Below the pieces are notes generated by a model. That model was not told the DNA's origin and ran no database searches. It worked only from the letters and a program-made list of their open reading frames with translations. Shown here in pieces: positions 26,536 to 36,244 of a DNA stretch of 64,000 bases; within the stretch, counting starts at the first letter, position 1; every line of letters starts with the position of its first letter. Both the position numbers and the translations under genes were made by a program. Source of the stretch: Litchfieldella anticariensis FP35 = DSM 16096 (GTDB taxonomy: Bacteria > Pseudomonadota > Gammaproteobacteria > Pseudomonadales > Halomonadaceae); the NCBI RefSeq assembly GCF_000409775.1, contig NZ_KE332393.1:252171-316170 (forward strand), given 5' to 3'.

Positions 26536-26727
26536 TTACTGTCCCCGCGATGACTTCGCGGCATCGATTCCCACCATTCCTTTTGATTTTGCTAGGCTGT
26601 TTTCCCAATACTCCTGAGCCACTTTTTCCAGCTCTTGCTTTATCGTGTCGCTATCGTAGGATTTTCCTCCTTCGGTCCCCTCGGGGCCATCATTTTGCTT
26701 TCTGACCGGCATTCTGAACAGTCCCAT
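26536..26727 (-). CDS. Small acidic/basic helical protein of unknown role
   Basis: This 63-residue protein has a good AAGGAGAAG ribosome-binding site and sits between the first giant gene and sctD, followed by a strong hairpin. A polar N-terminus leads into one helix (YDSDTIKQELEKVAQEYWEN) and a flexible tail. No signal peptide. I do not recognise it. It could be a small secreted component, a chaperone or a needle-type subunit. Confidence 0.55.
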   Translation of the reverse strand: MGLFRMPVRKQNDGPEGTEGGKSYDSDTIKQELEKVAQEYWENSLAKSKGMVGIDAAKSSRGQ

Positions 26728-27112
26728 GATACTTCTCCTTCAATTGCTGAGGATTGGGGGTGCAGAATGGCTTTTCATGCATCAGAAAAGAATTCTGATC
26801 CCCTAGTTGCATTGCTATCCAGAAAAGCTTTTTTGTTGGACAGTTTCATATTAGAAGAAAGATATGGCAGCGCAATTTCAAAAAAGTAACAAAATGATTC
26901 TAAGTTATTATTAATGTTAGTGCGTTGATTTCATTTGAAAAGTAGATAAATTCCTATCCTTTTTGGCAAGAAAATGAATGCCTGTCATCTCTCTTTCTCA
27001 ATACTGATTATAGAGCATTATAAATAGCTAAATGCTGGGTTATAAGTGATGTCTTTTATATAACGCGTGCTGATTATTGGCGGTTGCTACGAGCCATGAA
27101 TCTCCCATTCGT
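26728..27112. promoter_or_regulatory. AT-rich leader between the giant gene and the T3SS genes
   Basis: About 385 bases, markedly AT-rich, without a convincing ORF. It includes the inverted repeat ATCAGAA-AAGAA-TTCTGAT (26781-26799) some 55 bases upstream of the 63-codon gene. It probably holds the promoter for that gene and possibly for the sctD operon. No known activator site is recognised. Confidence 0.4.
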
Positions 27113-30100
27113 TCATGCTGTCACTCGTTCATCGTGTAACGGTGATGTTTGAGCGCTTCCTGGCAGATAGACCCGATCGCCGGCTTTGAGGGACGTCAGG
27201 TCGCCAAGATGGTCCATGTTCAGCATCGCCACATCCACGACATCATATCCATGTGCCACTGCGATACTGCCCAGTGACTGGCCAGGGAGCACTTCAACCC
27301 ACAGGTACCCTTGGGATTCGAGAGCAGGGTCGGTGCGCCTATCCTGGACCACCACACCCTCGTTCGATGAATTGACGTGTAGGTTGAGGCCGTCTGGGGC
27401 CAATGCAGCACGCTGCGGCTCAAGCCCTCCCGAGCGAGATTCTGACTCCTCGTCCTCCGTCTCATCCGATCCGGAATTGGACTGATCTCTGAAGTCGCTG
27501 ATCAAGGACATTGCGGACCACAAGGAAAAGCTCAACAGACCACCGCCAATGAATAACGCGAAGTCACGATCTGCCGTCGAGGGAAAGCGCCACCATGGCG
27601 GCTTAACTACATTAACAAAGTCAGACCTCGTCATTTCTTTGACACCAGAACCAGAATTCAAGAACACAAACTTATCTGGCATTATCTTACTAATGTGGCG
27701 GGCAACAAGACTTGCCATATATGTATTTCTGTACAGCACCAGCGACCCGAGTGAAAACAGTACTCCGCCAACTAATCCAGAAGTCGCCGCAGCCCCAGCC
27801 AGCCATCCTCCAGTTCCTGAAAGGACAAGTCCGTCTACGACCAAGGGGGTAGCACTACCCCAAAAATAAAGCTGAAGCCCTAAATCATCTGGCTTCATTT
27901 TATATTCTCGCCCTGTCAGCCCACGCCATATATCTTGTATCTTCTTTCCCGTAAAAGCCTTTCCGGTCACAGCTTCCATGAAAGTGATTGAAGAATACAA
28001 AGCGTATGCCATCTCAATCATTACGTTAGCTACGGGACTCTGACCCTCCAATATTTTTTGACCGGTACCAGTAAAATGCACAACAGTGGTAGCAATTTCC
28101 AACAGCCGTAGGTTTCGACCAAGGTTAGTATCTGGCGCAGTCTGCGCCGGAAATCTCGATCTTATGATGAAACTGGCACCCCGCAAGCCATAGGCCATGG
28201 TATTCGCTACCTGGGATATCGCTTGCGGGATTATCGGAATTAACTCCGGTAGCATGAGAGCACTACCGCTAGCACTTGCAATCGCAATCGCGAGTGCCGT
28301 TTTCGTCATCTCCTTGGAGTTTCGAGATACATCGGGTGCAGGGTGAGACTTCCTGTGAACTTGTATTTCTATTATTTCTGACTGCTTAGGGAGGAGTGAC
28401 TCGGCCTGCGGATCCAAAAAGCCTAGATCTCGCAACCGACCACTATCGATTCGGAATTTCGCCGTAGATGCTGCCCCATCTGGATTCTCAGTAATTTCAG
28501 TTGTTCTCTTTGTCCTAAAGAAAAGTAAGTCCCAAGACGACTGCCGCCGCAGTTCGTCGAACCCCCTGCGATCCACGCCGTGGAGCTGGAAGATAGGGCC
28601 TTCAGCCCCCACCGAGAGTTTAGTAATCGTGCCTTTTCGGTCTGCTTCTTTCAGAGCCTTCCGTGTCGCGTGCTGCTGGAGCAATGAAGTGTCGATCTGA
28701 TCGAGCTGGGGTTTCCGGAGAGCATTCCACTGCAACTCCGTAAATGCTGCCAGCTGATCAGATCGTAGTTGCCTGAACTGCTGGGTTGCGATCTGTGCCA
28801 GTTCTGAAGGAGAAATACTGTTCAGTTGAGTCTCCGATAGACTGGACAGCTGATCAATACTTGGAGTCGTATCCTCAGTCACTGAGGGAGCCGCAGGCTT
28901 TCGAGACTCTTGCGTCGGTTGTGGTGCGTTTGGCGAGGCGTCGTTTGCTATTGCCGGTTGATTTTCCGGTTGTGACTTTTGGCTTATCGTCAAAGGTGAT
29001 GTGGCCCACAACCCATTACCGCTGTGCTCGGCATAGGGAAGGCCTTCATCTCCCCGCAGCCGGTGTCTCAGATTAGTCTGACTCAGGTCTGTGACGATGA
29101 CATAAACATCACCGTTAGCATTGACGTCACGTGCTAACTCGTTGCCGTTCTGGTCACGAAAATGGACGATTTGACGATCACTCTCTGCCTGCGCCACCGA
29201 CAACGAGACCCGTTCTCCTCTCCCGCTGGAAGGCCAGCGGAGGTGTCCATCTGCATCCACACGCCCACTGCGTGGCACCGTGCCGCGATTCAGGGTAAAG
29301 GTAGTGCCATCCCGTGCGGGATCAACAGAACGTATGACATGGACATAATGCCCTGATGGTAGCGCACCATTGCTCGAGGCCCGATTCAGAGTCTCTAGGT
29401 CGTCGAGCCGATACAGGCGTGCGAAGCCTTCCGGCGGCGTCGTTTCGAGGCGAAATTTATGCGGAATGACGTCTGAATTACCGAAATGTGCCGTACCGGT
29501 TAGGCTCAAAGGTGAGTCACTGGTGAGATCTGGAAGCAATGGCTGCCGCTCCGGTCTGCGGAAGGCCTCTGGAATGGGAGAGGGCCGTTCGGAAAAAGAA
29601 GAGCCTTCAGGGTGGTAGCTGGCTGAGAGTGAGCCTGGGTCGATACCTTGTTCGTGAACGACTTCTCTAGCAAGTTCAATGAACTGCTCGGTTTCCCAGA
29701 GCTCGATAGGCTTATTGAAAGTTCGAATTTCCGAAAAATCATGTAGATAAAAGGTGCCGTCCTCACCTATCAAGAACTGCAGATCGCTTGGTATTTTCCC
29801 TTGCGCAATAATCCAGTCTCGAGTCGCCTGCAGGCTTCTTATGCTGTTCTGGCTGAGTAGCGAACGATTTGCTCCTGGTGGCAGCAAAGTACCGCTATGA
29901 CCCGGATAGCGGTCCATTAGAAGGGCATTGTGGCCATATACGTTCACGATCCCATGGATGGGAGCGACGAAAGGGAATCCTTGATCAATGGCGGTCTGAT
30001 TAGCGGTCTTCTCTGCGTCAGCAGAATACAGGCTTGTTTCATTGCGAAAGATCACAAGTACCTTATCGCAAAATGCAAATGCAGTTTTATGGAGACCGGC

Positions 30101-33100
30101 TCCTAGCATTTCACCCAAGTGCTCACCTGCAGGCTGGATTACCCGACTTACTCTCTCTTGGGTTAGGATCAACTCCCCATTTACCAGCTTCACAGATCCT
30201 GATCGATATGTGTCATCCTTGCGCCCCGGATGCAAGATTCGCCATTGCGATGGTATATCGGTATTCGGTATGACTATTTCCGAGCGATAGATATCTGCAA
30301 TCTTTTGAGCCAGTGAGTGAGCAATATCACTAGGATTCTGAATATCCAGCACAAGAGGCCCTTTGGCATCTCGCCACTGCCGCCTTGCCCTGTGTAAATC
30401 GGGTGATATTAGGAGCTCATGAGGAGTCAATTGTTGGTCGAAGGCCCGTAAGTGCTCCGAATCGATAACCTCGACCGTAATACGCGCTGCATCTTGAGAT
30501 GCACTAGGTCCAATATCATTGAGAATAATAGCCAAGGGTATGGCTTGATTGCTTTGCCGTGTTTGGCCTTCAGTATCAAAGGGAAGGGCAACCTCAGTGA
30601 TGAGTTGTACCACCTCCTCCCCACCATCCTGTACGAGCTCGAAGCGGTGGGAGGCTGGTTCGAGGCCTAACTCCTGCAGAGCACGAGTCCTCGAACGACC
30701 TAGAACCGTTTGAGCGGGATCACCACCGGTCCAATAGCTATTGAGTGTGTTTTCATTTCTGACATCCTGGCCGACCAGTCGCCTTGGTCGAATCTCAAAT
30801 GTTCTGAGCAGGTCTGCCAACAAGATGGAGCCGCTTCCCTTAGGCAGGCTCCCCCTGTAGAAGGTTCCAATATCCAAGTCAGCAATTACAGGTCCACTAC
30901 CGATCTCACCAGAAAGGTTGTGAATATGTGCGTAGAATTCGATGCTCGAGTCTTTCGAGCTTCTGGCGCGAAGACTATAAACTCGAACCGTTTCGATATC
31001 ACCATTTGAATCGAGAGGAGCTTTAATGCGCAAATCGTTTGGATTGAAAGTATAATTAATATGAGATGGGAGCCTTGAATCTCCCGGCTGGCGTTTAAGG
31101 ATGTTGCTGCTTTCTGATCGCGATGATTCGTCTCGTCCGAATGGTCCTAAAGCGCCTCTATCATCACCCCGATCAATGGCTTTTCGGCTTTCTTTATAGT
31201 GTCTCTTTAGGAAGCCCATGACTCTGGTCATGGTGTTTCCTTCGGTGCTAGAGGAAGATGAAATCCAACTTGGATTTTTGAAGTTGGGATTATAAATGGG
31301 AGCGCCAAATAAATGGCCATCGGCATCCACTTGACGAGCGGCGAGAATATTCTCCGAAGGAATTTGACCATTGAATCGGATCTCGTAATGATCCATCCCA
31401 ATGAGAAACTTGTCCTCTACAGGCAAGGACGAGACGATGGCTTCATCAGATACACTGTCGACGATAGTGTACAGCCATCCACTTTTTGTGTTCCCCTCAT
31501 CTGGATCAACTATTGCGAAACTTTTAGCATCTCTAGCTGACACCGATGTTGATATTGCGCCATACGGATCGGGTTGCCCCTCCTCACGGAAACCATTAGC
31601 GAAAATAACGCCGGGCGGTCGGCCGTCACCACGAAAGATAACAGTCGGTTCCTCATGGTCTGGTGTCGGTGTATAAGCTTCTTCTGCTGCCCACGGCATC
31701 CGAGTTCTTAGTACCTCAGGACGATATTCATGAATTGACGTATCCACCTTTCGCTTGGTGAAAACCTCGACCGGTGCTACTGATGGCTTGGGGTGCGCCG
31801 TACCAGTGAGGCTCAGCGGCGAGTCACTGGCGATATCGGGAAGCAGCTCCTGCTGTGAGTTAGGCCTGCGGAAGCCCTCGGGAAGTGTCGAAGGTCGTTC
31901 CGGATACGGCGTACCCTCCGGATGATAAGCGGCGGAAAGTGCCAGCTCAGATGGCTGCTGCTGGAAAGGTGAGAAGGAAACAAGCGTGGAGGGAGCGGGG
32001 TAAGGTTCCGCCCGGGGCCGGCGGCTAACGGGGAGCACGACAGGGGTGTCGTTCAGCCCGTCGTGTCGAGAAGCGTAAGAGCCGTCACTCGCCTGAGTGG
32101 TTCCCTCGGTTCCCCCCTCGCCAGGCCCGGATGACTGCAAACCTCTAATACTCATGCCGGTACCGAAAACCCCGATGGCAAGGTTCATCATCGCGTCTGT
32201 AAACTCGCGATCCGACATTTGGTGGTGATTACGATACACATGGCCAGAAAAGTGAAGCGTCTGGGGGATGTCGACGGCTAGGGAGGCAACATCCAATCCG
32301 CGTGCGGCATTGACCATGCCTACATAGCGGAAAGGGCCCGCCGCCATAGGCAAGGCTGCGGAGGCGATCGCCCCGTAATTCATCAGCGATTCCGTATCGT
32401 ACCAGTCGCCGCCGTGCCCAACATGGTGCCATTGGTTGTAAGCAGAACGGGCGCCGATATAGATTCCTCCAGCCACCGCCAGTGGTAACGCAACCGGCGC
32501 AGCGCCGGGGATAAAGGAGGCCCCCGTTGCCGCCATGGTCGTGTAGTTGACCGCGTTGTCGAGCGTCATGTCAGGAGCCCGCACATCCACTACCTCGAGT
32601 GGGATGTTTTCATCCCGATCAGGCGTCATCTCAAGGTCGGTTGGTGCCACCAACCTGCCATTTGCGTTGAACTGCCGGTTGTGCTTGCTGAAGTCCTCTA
32701 GATCCCTGAAGTCCCTGCCGGTGGCATCGACATAGCGCACGTCGCCATCACCACGCTTGACCGCCACTAGGGCGATCGTCGCCTCATTCCCATCCAGACC
32801 TACATAGGAGAGCGGTACGGCCCTGACCTCGGGATTGTCGCCTCCATGATCGCGGATCTGCTCCAGCACCTTGTCGAGATTCCCGATCCGTCCTCCTGAC
32901 ACCCCCAGGGCTTGCCTCGTCCAGCCTCCCAGCTCTCCCTCCTCCCGCCGTTCATATTCGGCGTTGAACGTGGGATCGGCGAAAAACTCTTCAAAGCGGG
33001 ATTGATAGAAATCATCCAGAATACGCTGCTGATAGTCTCCGCCTAGCGAGTCATACATCGCACGCTGGCTATACTCCTCCTCCGATTCCCCCGGGAGCCT

Positions 33101-35950
33101 TGCGCGCCACACAGCTTGCTGGGCATCCCACTGAGCAGACTGCTCAGCGACGGTGAGACGATCCTTAGTTTCCTGTAGTTCGAGATAGACACTGGCAAGT
33201 TCTGAGCGCTCAACCCATCGCCATTCGGGATGGCTAAATGGGTTGTCACTATCATCGACCAACACTCGGGCCGGAAGGTCGAATTCTTCCAGGGCCCCCA
33301 CTCCAATCTGCGCATAGCGTTCGGCAACTGGTCTCGGAACCTGAACCGTGCCACCGATCTCGACAAGTTCGTGCTCGGGTGGTGCACCTTCTGGTGCTGC
33401 GACGCTGGGTGGCCCAACCGCTCTTTCCTGCTCTTCCAGATCTCCTTCCAATCCGCCGATATCGCCACCCAGTTCTTCTATCCGAGCTGCGCTATGTTCC
33501 ACGCCGACACGACCCGCCGCCCTGCTAGTCTCATCCAAGCGGCCTATCGCCTCATGCCACTGCCGAATAAGATCGGCATTGCGGTTGTTCTCCCACCTGG
33601 TGTCCAGTGCATCGTCAGCGGGTGCAACATTCACCGTCTTGGTCGTATTTTCATAGTGAATATCGATCCAAACACCACCATCCGCTGCACTCCGCGCATC
33701 GTTGAACGAATATCCTTTATACTCTCCCGAGTGCTGGCCAAATATTCCATCGTATCTATAGACAGTGCCATTCTCATCGACATATTCTTCTATATATTCA
33801 TCCGCAATCTGCTCGCGTATTTCTGCAGCCTCCAATCTGGCGATGTCAACATCATGCTGAGACTCGGCTCTTGCCAATTGTTCTTCAGTATTTTCCTTTC
33901 TTCTTTTAGCCTGATCCAAATACTCATCCACTTCCTTGGCATCGATTCCTTCATATGCACTTGGGTTGTTCTCAATCTCCTCTAAAAGCCTCTCTAGGTG
34001 TAAAATATCAAAGTCAGACAGGCGATCATCCCCTTTAGCACGATGCACCTCAAAATTGGAAAACATCACAGCGGCCTGTGCAAGTTCAGCACTATTATCA
34101 CCAGCGATTTCTCCGGGGGAGAGACCTCTACGACCCTCCTCTAGTGCAGAGTTGGTCTCGTCAAGCAGACGCTCAGCCTCCTGAAGTTCCTCTTTCGCTT
34201 CACGGGCAAGCTCGAGTCCCCTCTCTGCCTCCTCAAGTCGCTCACTGGCCTCCTCAGGACTAAGTTGTGAATCTGGCTGACTCCATTCCATCCCATGGGG
34301 ATTCAATATTTCATTGATCCTGGCCATACTGCTGCGCATGGCCTCTTCGGAGTCGGGGTCAACTGCATAAAACTCCAGGGCAGCTCTGCGCACCAGAGAA
34401 GCATAGGCAGCCTCCTGCCATGCGGCATAGGCGATATCACGCGCACGGAGCGCTTCTTGTGCTTCATCCGAGTTCTCGCCATACTCCTCAACGGCATCCT
34501 CCATCTCTCTTTTATGAGAGTTATAATCTTCCCTTAGCTCATCAGCTCGACTATCTTCATCACCTCCAAACAACCAGGAGTCCCTATTAAGCCATGCATC
34601 TATGAGGATTTGAAAAATCTCTCCATGTTCTCCATCCAAATCAGTTGCTTGTATTGTCTCAAGCATGGCTTCATCTATATCATCATTGACATCTCCACTG
34701 ACCTCTCCATCTTCTATCGCTATTTCATCCCCACTCTCGTCATCACGCAGCGTGACATTCCCATCATCATCGGTGATCACGGTACGATCATTCCGTGATA
34801 CCTCCCGCCTTGTTTCTCCGTTATCCGTGATCGTCCTTGTCGTCACCCCCTCCTCATCAACAATGATTTCAATATCTAGCCCGCCATCTACCAGCGGCCC
34901 CTCTGGACGGGTTGAGTATCTTTCCACCACTCTACCTTGTGAATCAATAAAGTAGGAATAATGGCCATTGCCGCCATTCTCACGCCCACGAGGATCATAG
35001 TTAGAAATCGTACTTTTCCGATCATCATAGGAAGCGATTATCTCCCTATCATCCCCATACGAGTATATTGCCCGATACCGACCATCGTAATTACCCTCTT
35101 GGTCATACTGCTCCCAGTCAGCGACTTTGAACCCTGCTGCCAACAACTGGGCTGTCAACTGTTCCTCGGTAATCCCTAGTTCATCGGCTATCGTTCCGAG
35201 CTCCTGACCTTCGGCAAAGCTCTCCGCAATCTCGTCGACACTCTCCCGAGTCGTTTCCTGACTGGGATCCAATTCCGTGCGATGGCCCTCCTCATCGATG
35301 ACGACCGTAGGATGATCATTCTCGCCCCCCGTCGTCTGGATAGTGACGACCTCCCCCTCGTCACCATTGGGTCGCACTGTTTCCGTGATCGTTTCATCGG
35401 TTTCCGGATGAGTGATTTCAGTGATGCGTACCCCATCCTCTTCCGTCACCGAGACGTCATAACCTCCAGCCTCGAGCTCAGCGATTGTCTCGTCCCTATC
35501 GGACAGCTCATTCTCTTCGGCAACCAGATCGAGGCTCTTGCCTTCGGACACGTCGGCGACCAGCTCATCGGCATCCGGGGGATCGGCTTCGGAAACGTTA
35601 TCAACTGGTTCAAACTCCGGGTATGGCTCTTCGGTATCGACTGCTGGAGTGAAATAGTAGTCATCCGGCGTGAGACTCAGGTCGTTCTCTTGATTAAGAG
35701 CCGAGCTATGCATCGCTTCCATATATTCGAGCGAGTAGACACCAAACCCTTGGCCGCTGCTGGTGGGGAGGTTTCCCGTCTGAGCTTGGTAAATGGGAGA
35801 CGTTCCATGGCTCCACTGTGTTGGAGAGTGGTGTGAGACAGGCTGAGGGGAGGGGGATTTCTGTGCCTTGACGATGGCTTTGGCGAACGCCATTCCACTG
35901 CTGCTAGAAGTTTTCGAATAGGAATGTAAGACACCTTGCAGCTTTGCCAC
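27113..35950 (-). CDS. Giant modular protein 1: ADP-ribosyltransferase, kinase-like domain and C-terminal LysM
   Basis: 2945 residues, GTG start after AAGGAGG. Order, by rough residue: N-terminal motif GFGVYSLEYMEAM shared with giant 2; two short helical repeats (about 125-170, 225-280); coiled coil (560-610); DUF4781-like region (960-1280); ADP-ribosyltransferase (1405-1560) with VIFRGDGRPP, AISTS and YEIRFNGQIPSENI; unknown domain (1625-1790); kinase-like domain (1930-2100) with LGAGLHKTAF, LLMDRYPG and LHDFSEI; a module starting LYRLDDLETL (2165-2320); Leu/Gln-rich short repeats (2360-2430); hydrophobic domain (2550-2815); LysM (2880-2930). The block from the transferase to the kinase lies between two copies of a linker (LSAAYHPEG and LSASYHPEG). 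No signal peptide. I infer a T3SS effector. Confidence 0.8.
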   Translation of the reverse strand: MAKLQGVLHSYSKTSSSSGMAFAKAIVKAQKSPSPQPVSHHSPTQWSHGTSPIYQAQTGNLPTSSGQGFGVYSLEYMEAMHSSALNQENDLSLTPDDYYFTPAVDTEEPYPEFEPVDNVSEADPPDADELVADVSEGKSLDLVAEENELSDRDETIAELEAGGYDVSVTEEDGVRITEITHPETDETITETVRPNGDEGEVVTIQTTGGENDHPTVVIDEEGHRTELDPSQETTRESVDEIAESFAEGQELGTIADELGITEEQLTAQLLAAGFKVADWEQYDQEGNYDGRYRAIYSYGDDREIIASYDDRKSTISNYDPRGRENGGNGHYSYFIDSQGRVVERYSTRPEGPLVDGGLDIEIIVDEEGVTTRTITDNGETRREVSRNDRTVITDDDGNVTLRDDESGDEIAIEDGEVSGDVNDDIDEAMLETIQATDLDGEHGEIFQILIDAWLNRDSWLFGGDEDSRADELREDYNSHKREMEDAVEEYGENSDEAQEALRARDIAYAAWQEAAYASLVRRAALEFYAVDPDSEEAMRSSMARINEILNPHGMEWSQPDSQLSPEEASERLEEAERGLELAREAKEELQEAERLLDETNSALEEGRRGLSPGEIAGDNSAELAQAAVMFSNFEVHRAKGDDRLSDFDILHLERLLEEIENNPSAYEGIDAKEVDEYLDQAKRRKENTEEQLARAESQHDVDIARLEAAEIREQIADEYIEEYVDENGTVYRYDGIFGQHSGEYKGYSFNDARSAADGGVWIDIHYENTTKTVNVAPADDALDTRWENNRNADLIRQWHEAIGRLDETSRAAGRVGVEHSAARIEELGGDIGGLEGDLEEQERAVGPPSVAAPEGAPPEHELVEIGGTVQVPRPVAERYAQIGVGALEEFDLPARVLVDDSDNPFSHPEWRWVERSELASVYLELQETKDRLTVAEQSAQWDAQQAVWRARLPGESEEEYSQRAMYDSLGGDYQQRILDDFYQSRFEEFFADPTFNAEYERREEGELGGWTRQALGVSGGRIGNLDKVLEQIRDHGGDNPEVRAVPLSYVGLDGNEATIALVAVKRGDGDVRYVDATGRDFRDLEDFSKHNRQFNANGRLVAPTDLEMTPDRDENIPLEVVDVRAPDMTLDNAVNYTTMAATGASFIPGAAPVALPLAVAGGIYIGARSAYNQWHHVGHGGDWYDTESLMNYGAIASAALPMAAGPFRYVGMVNAARGLDVASLAVDIPQTLHFSGHVYRNHHQMSDREFTDAMMNLAIGVFGTGMSIRGLQSSGPGEGGTEGTTQASDGSYASRHDGLNDTPVVLPVSRRPRAEPYPAPSTLVSFSPFQQQPSELALSAAYHPEGTPYPERPSTLPEGFRRPNSQQELLPDIASDSPLSLTGTAHPKPSVAPVEVFTKRKVDTSIHEYRPEVLRTRMPWAAEEAYTPTPDHEEPTVIFRGDGRPPGVIFANGFREEGQPDPYGAISTSVSARDAKSFAIVDPDEGNTKSGWLYTIVDSVSDEAIVSSLPVEDKFLIGMDHYEIRFNGQIPSENILAARQVDADGHLFGAPIYNPNFKNPSWISSSSSTEGNTMTRVMGFLKRHYKESRKAIDRGDDRGALGPFGRDESSRSESSNILKRQPGDSRLPSHINYTFNPNDLRIKAPLDSNGDIETVRVYSLRARSSKDSSIEFYAHIHNLSGEIGSGPVIADLDIGTFYRGSLPKGSGSILLADLLRTFEIRPRRLVGQDVRNENTLNSYWTGGDPAQTVLGRSRTRALQELGLEPASHRFELVQDGGEEVVQLITEVALPFDTEGQTRQSNQAIPLAIILNDIGPSASQDAARITVEVIDSEHLRAFDQQLTPHELLISPDLHRARRQWRDAKGPLVLDIQNPSDIAHSLAQKIADIYRSEIVIPNTDIPSQWRILHPGRKDDTYRSGSVKLVNGELILTQERVSRVIQPAGEHLGEMLGAGLHKTAFAFCDKVLVIFRNETSLYSADAEKTANQTAIDQGFPFVAPIHGIVNVYGHNALLMDRYPGHSGTLLPPGANRSLLSQNSIRSLQATRDWIIAQGKIPSDLQFLIGEDGTFYLHDFSEIRTFNKPIELWETEQFIELAREVVHEQGIDPGSLSASYHPEGSSFSERPSPIPEAFRRPERQPLLPDLTSDSPLSLTGTAHFGNSDVIPHKFRLETTPPEGFARLYRLDDLETLNRASSNGALPSGHYVHVIRSVDPARDGTTFTLNRGTVPRSGRVDADGHLRWPSSGRGERVSLSVAQAESDRQIVHFRDQNGNELARDVNANGDVYVIVTDLSQTNLRHRLRGDEGLPYAEHSGNGLWATSPLTISQKSQPENQPAIANDASPNAPQPTQESRKPAAPSVTEDTTPSIDQLSSLSETQLNSISPSELAQIATQQFRQLRSDQLAAFTELQWNALRKPQLDQIDTSLLQQHATRKALKEADRKGTITKLSVGAEGPIFQLHGVDRRGFDELRRQSSWDLLFFRTKRTTEITENPDGAASTAKFRIDSGRLRDLGFLDPQAESLLPKQSEIIEIQVHRKSHPAPDVSRNSKEMTKTALAIAIASASGSALMLPELIPIIPQAISQVANTMAYGLRGASFIIRSRFPAQTAPDTNLGRNLRLLEIATTVVHFTGTGQKILEGQSPVANVMIEMAYALYSSITFMEAVTGKAFTGKKIQDIWRGLTGREYKMKPDDLGLQLYFWGSATPLVVDGLVLSGTGGWLAGAAATSGLVGGVLFSLGSLVLYRNTYMASLVARHISKIMPDKFVFLNSGSGVKEMTRSDFVNVVKPPWWRFPSTADRDFALFIGGGLLSFSLWSAMSLISDFRDQSNSGSDETEDEESESRSGGLEPQRAALAPDGLNLHVNSSNEGVVVQDRRTDPALESQGYLWVEVLPGQSLGSIAVAHGYDVVDVAMLNMDHLGDLTSLKAGDRVYLPGSAQTSPLHDERVTA

Positions 35951-36244
35951 GACGGCCTCCTTGCCTAGAACAGAGTACTGGCGAGATCCATTTCTCGCGC
36001 TTCAAGTACCTCGACGCTGGTGATTAATGAGAGTCAGCTTTACTAACGTAGTCACAGAGTCGATAAAGTGAAATTCAAGGAGTAAAAAAAGAATAATGCT
36101 CCACTAAGAGTGGCCATGACAGAATTTTCAAAAAGGCAGCGTAGGTTTTGCGAAAAATTTGAATTCTGACGCTTTATCATGATCGTGCTATCGTCATACC
36201 CTGTATTTCACCATTGAATCATGCACAGAGGTGCCCAAGGCACA
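35951..36244. other. Spacer between giant genes 1 and 2
   Basis: About 290 AT-rich bases without an ORF. It should contain the promoter of giant 1 and the end of the giant 2 transcript. No strong terminator hairpin is visible. Confidence 0.35.
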
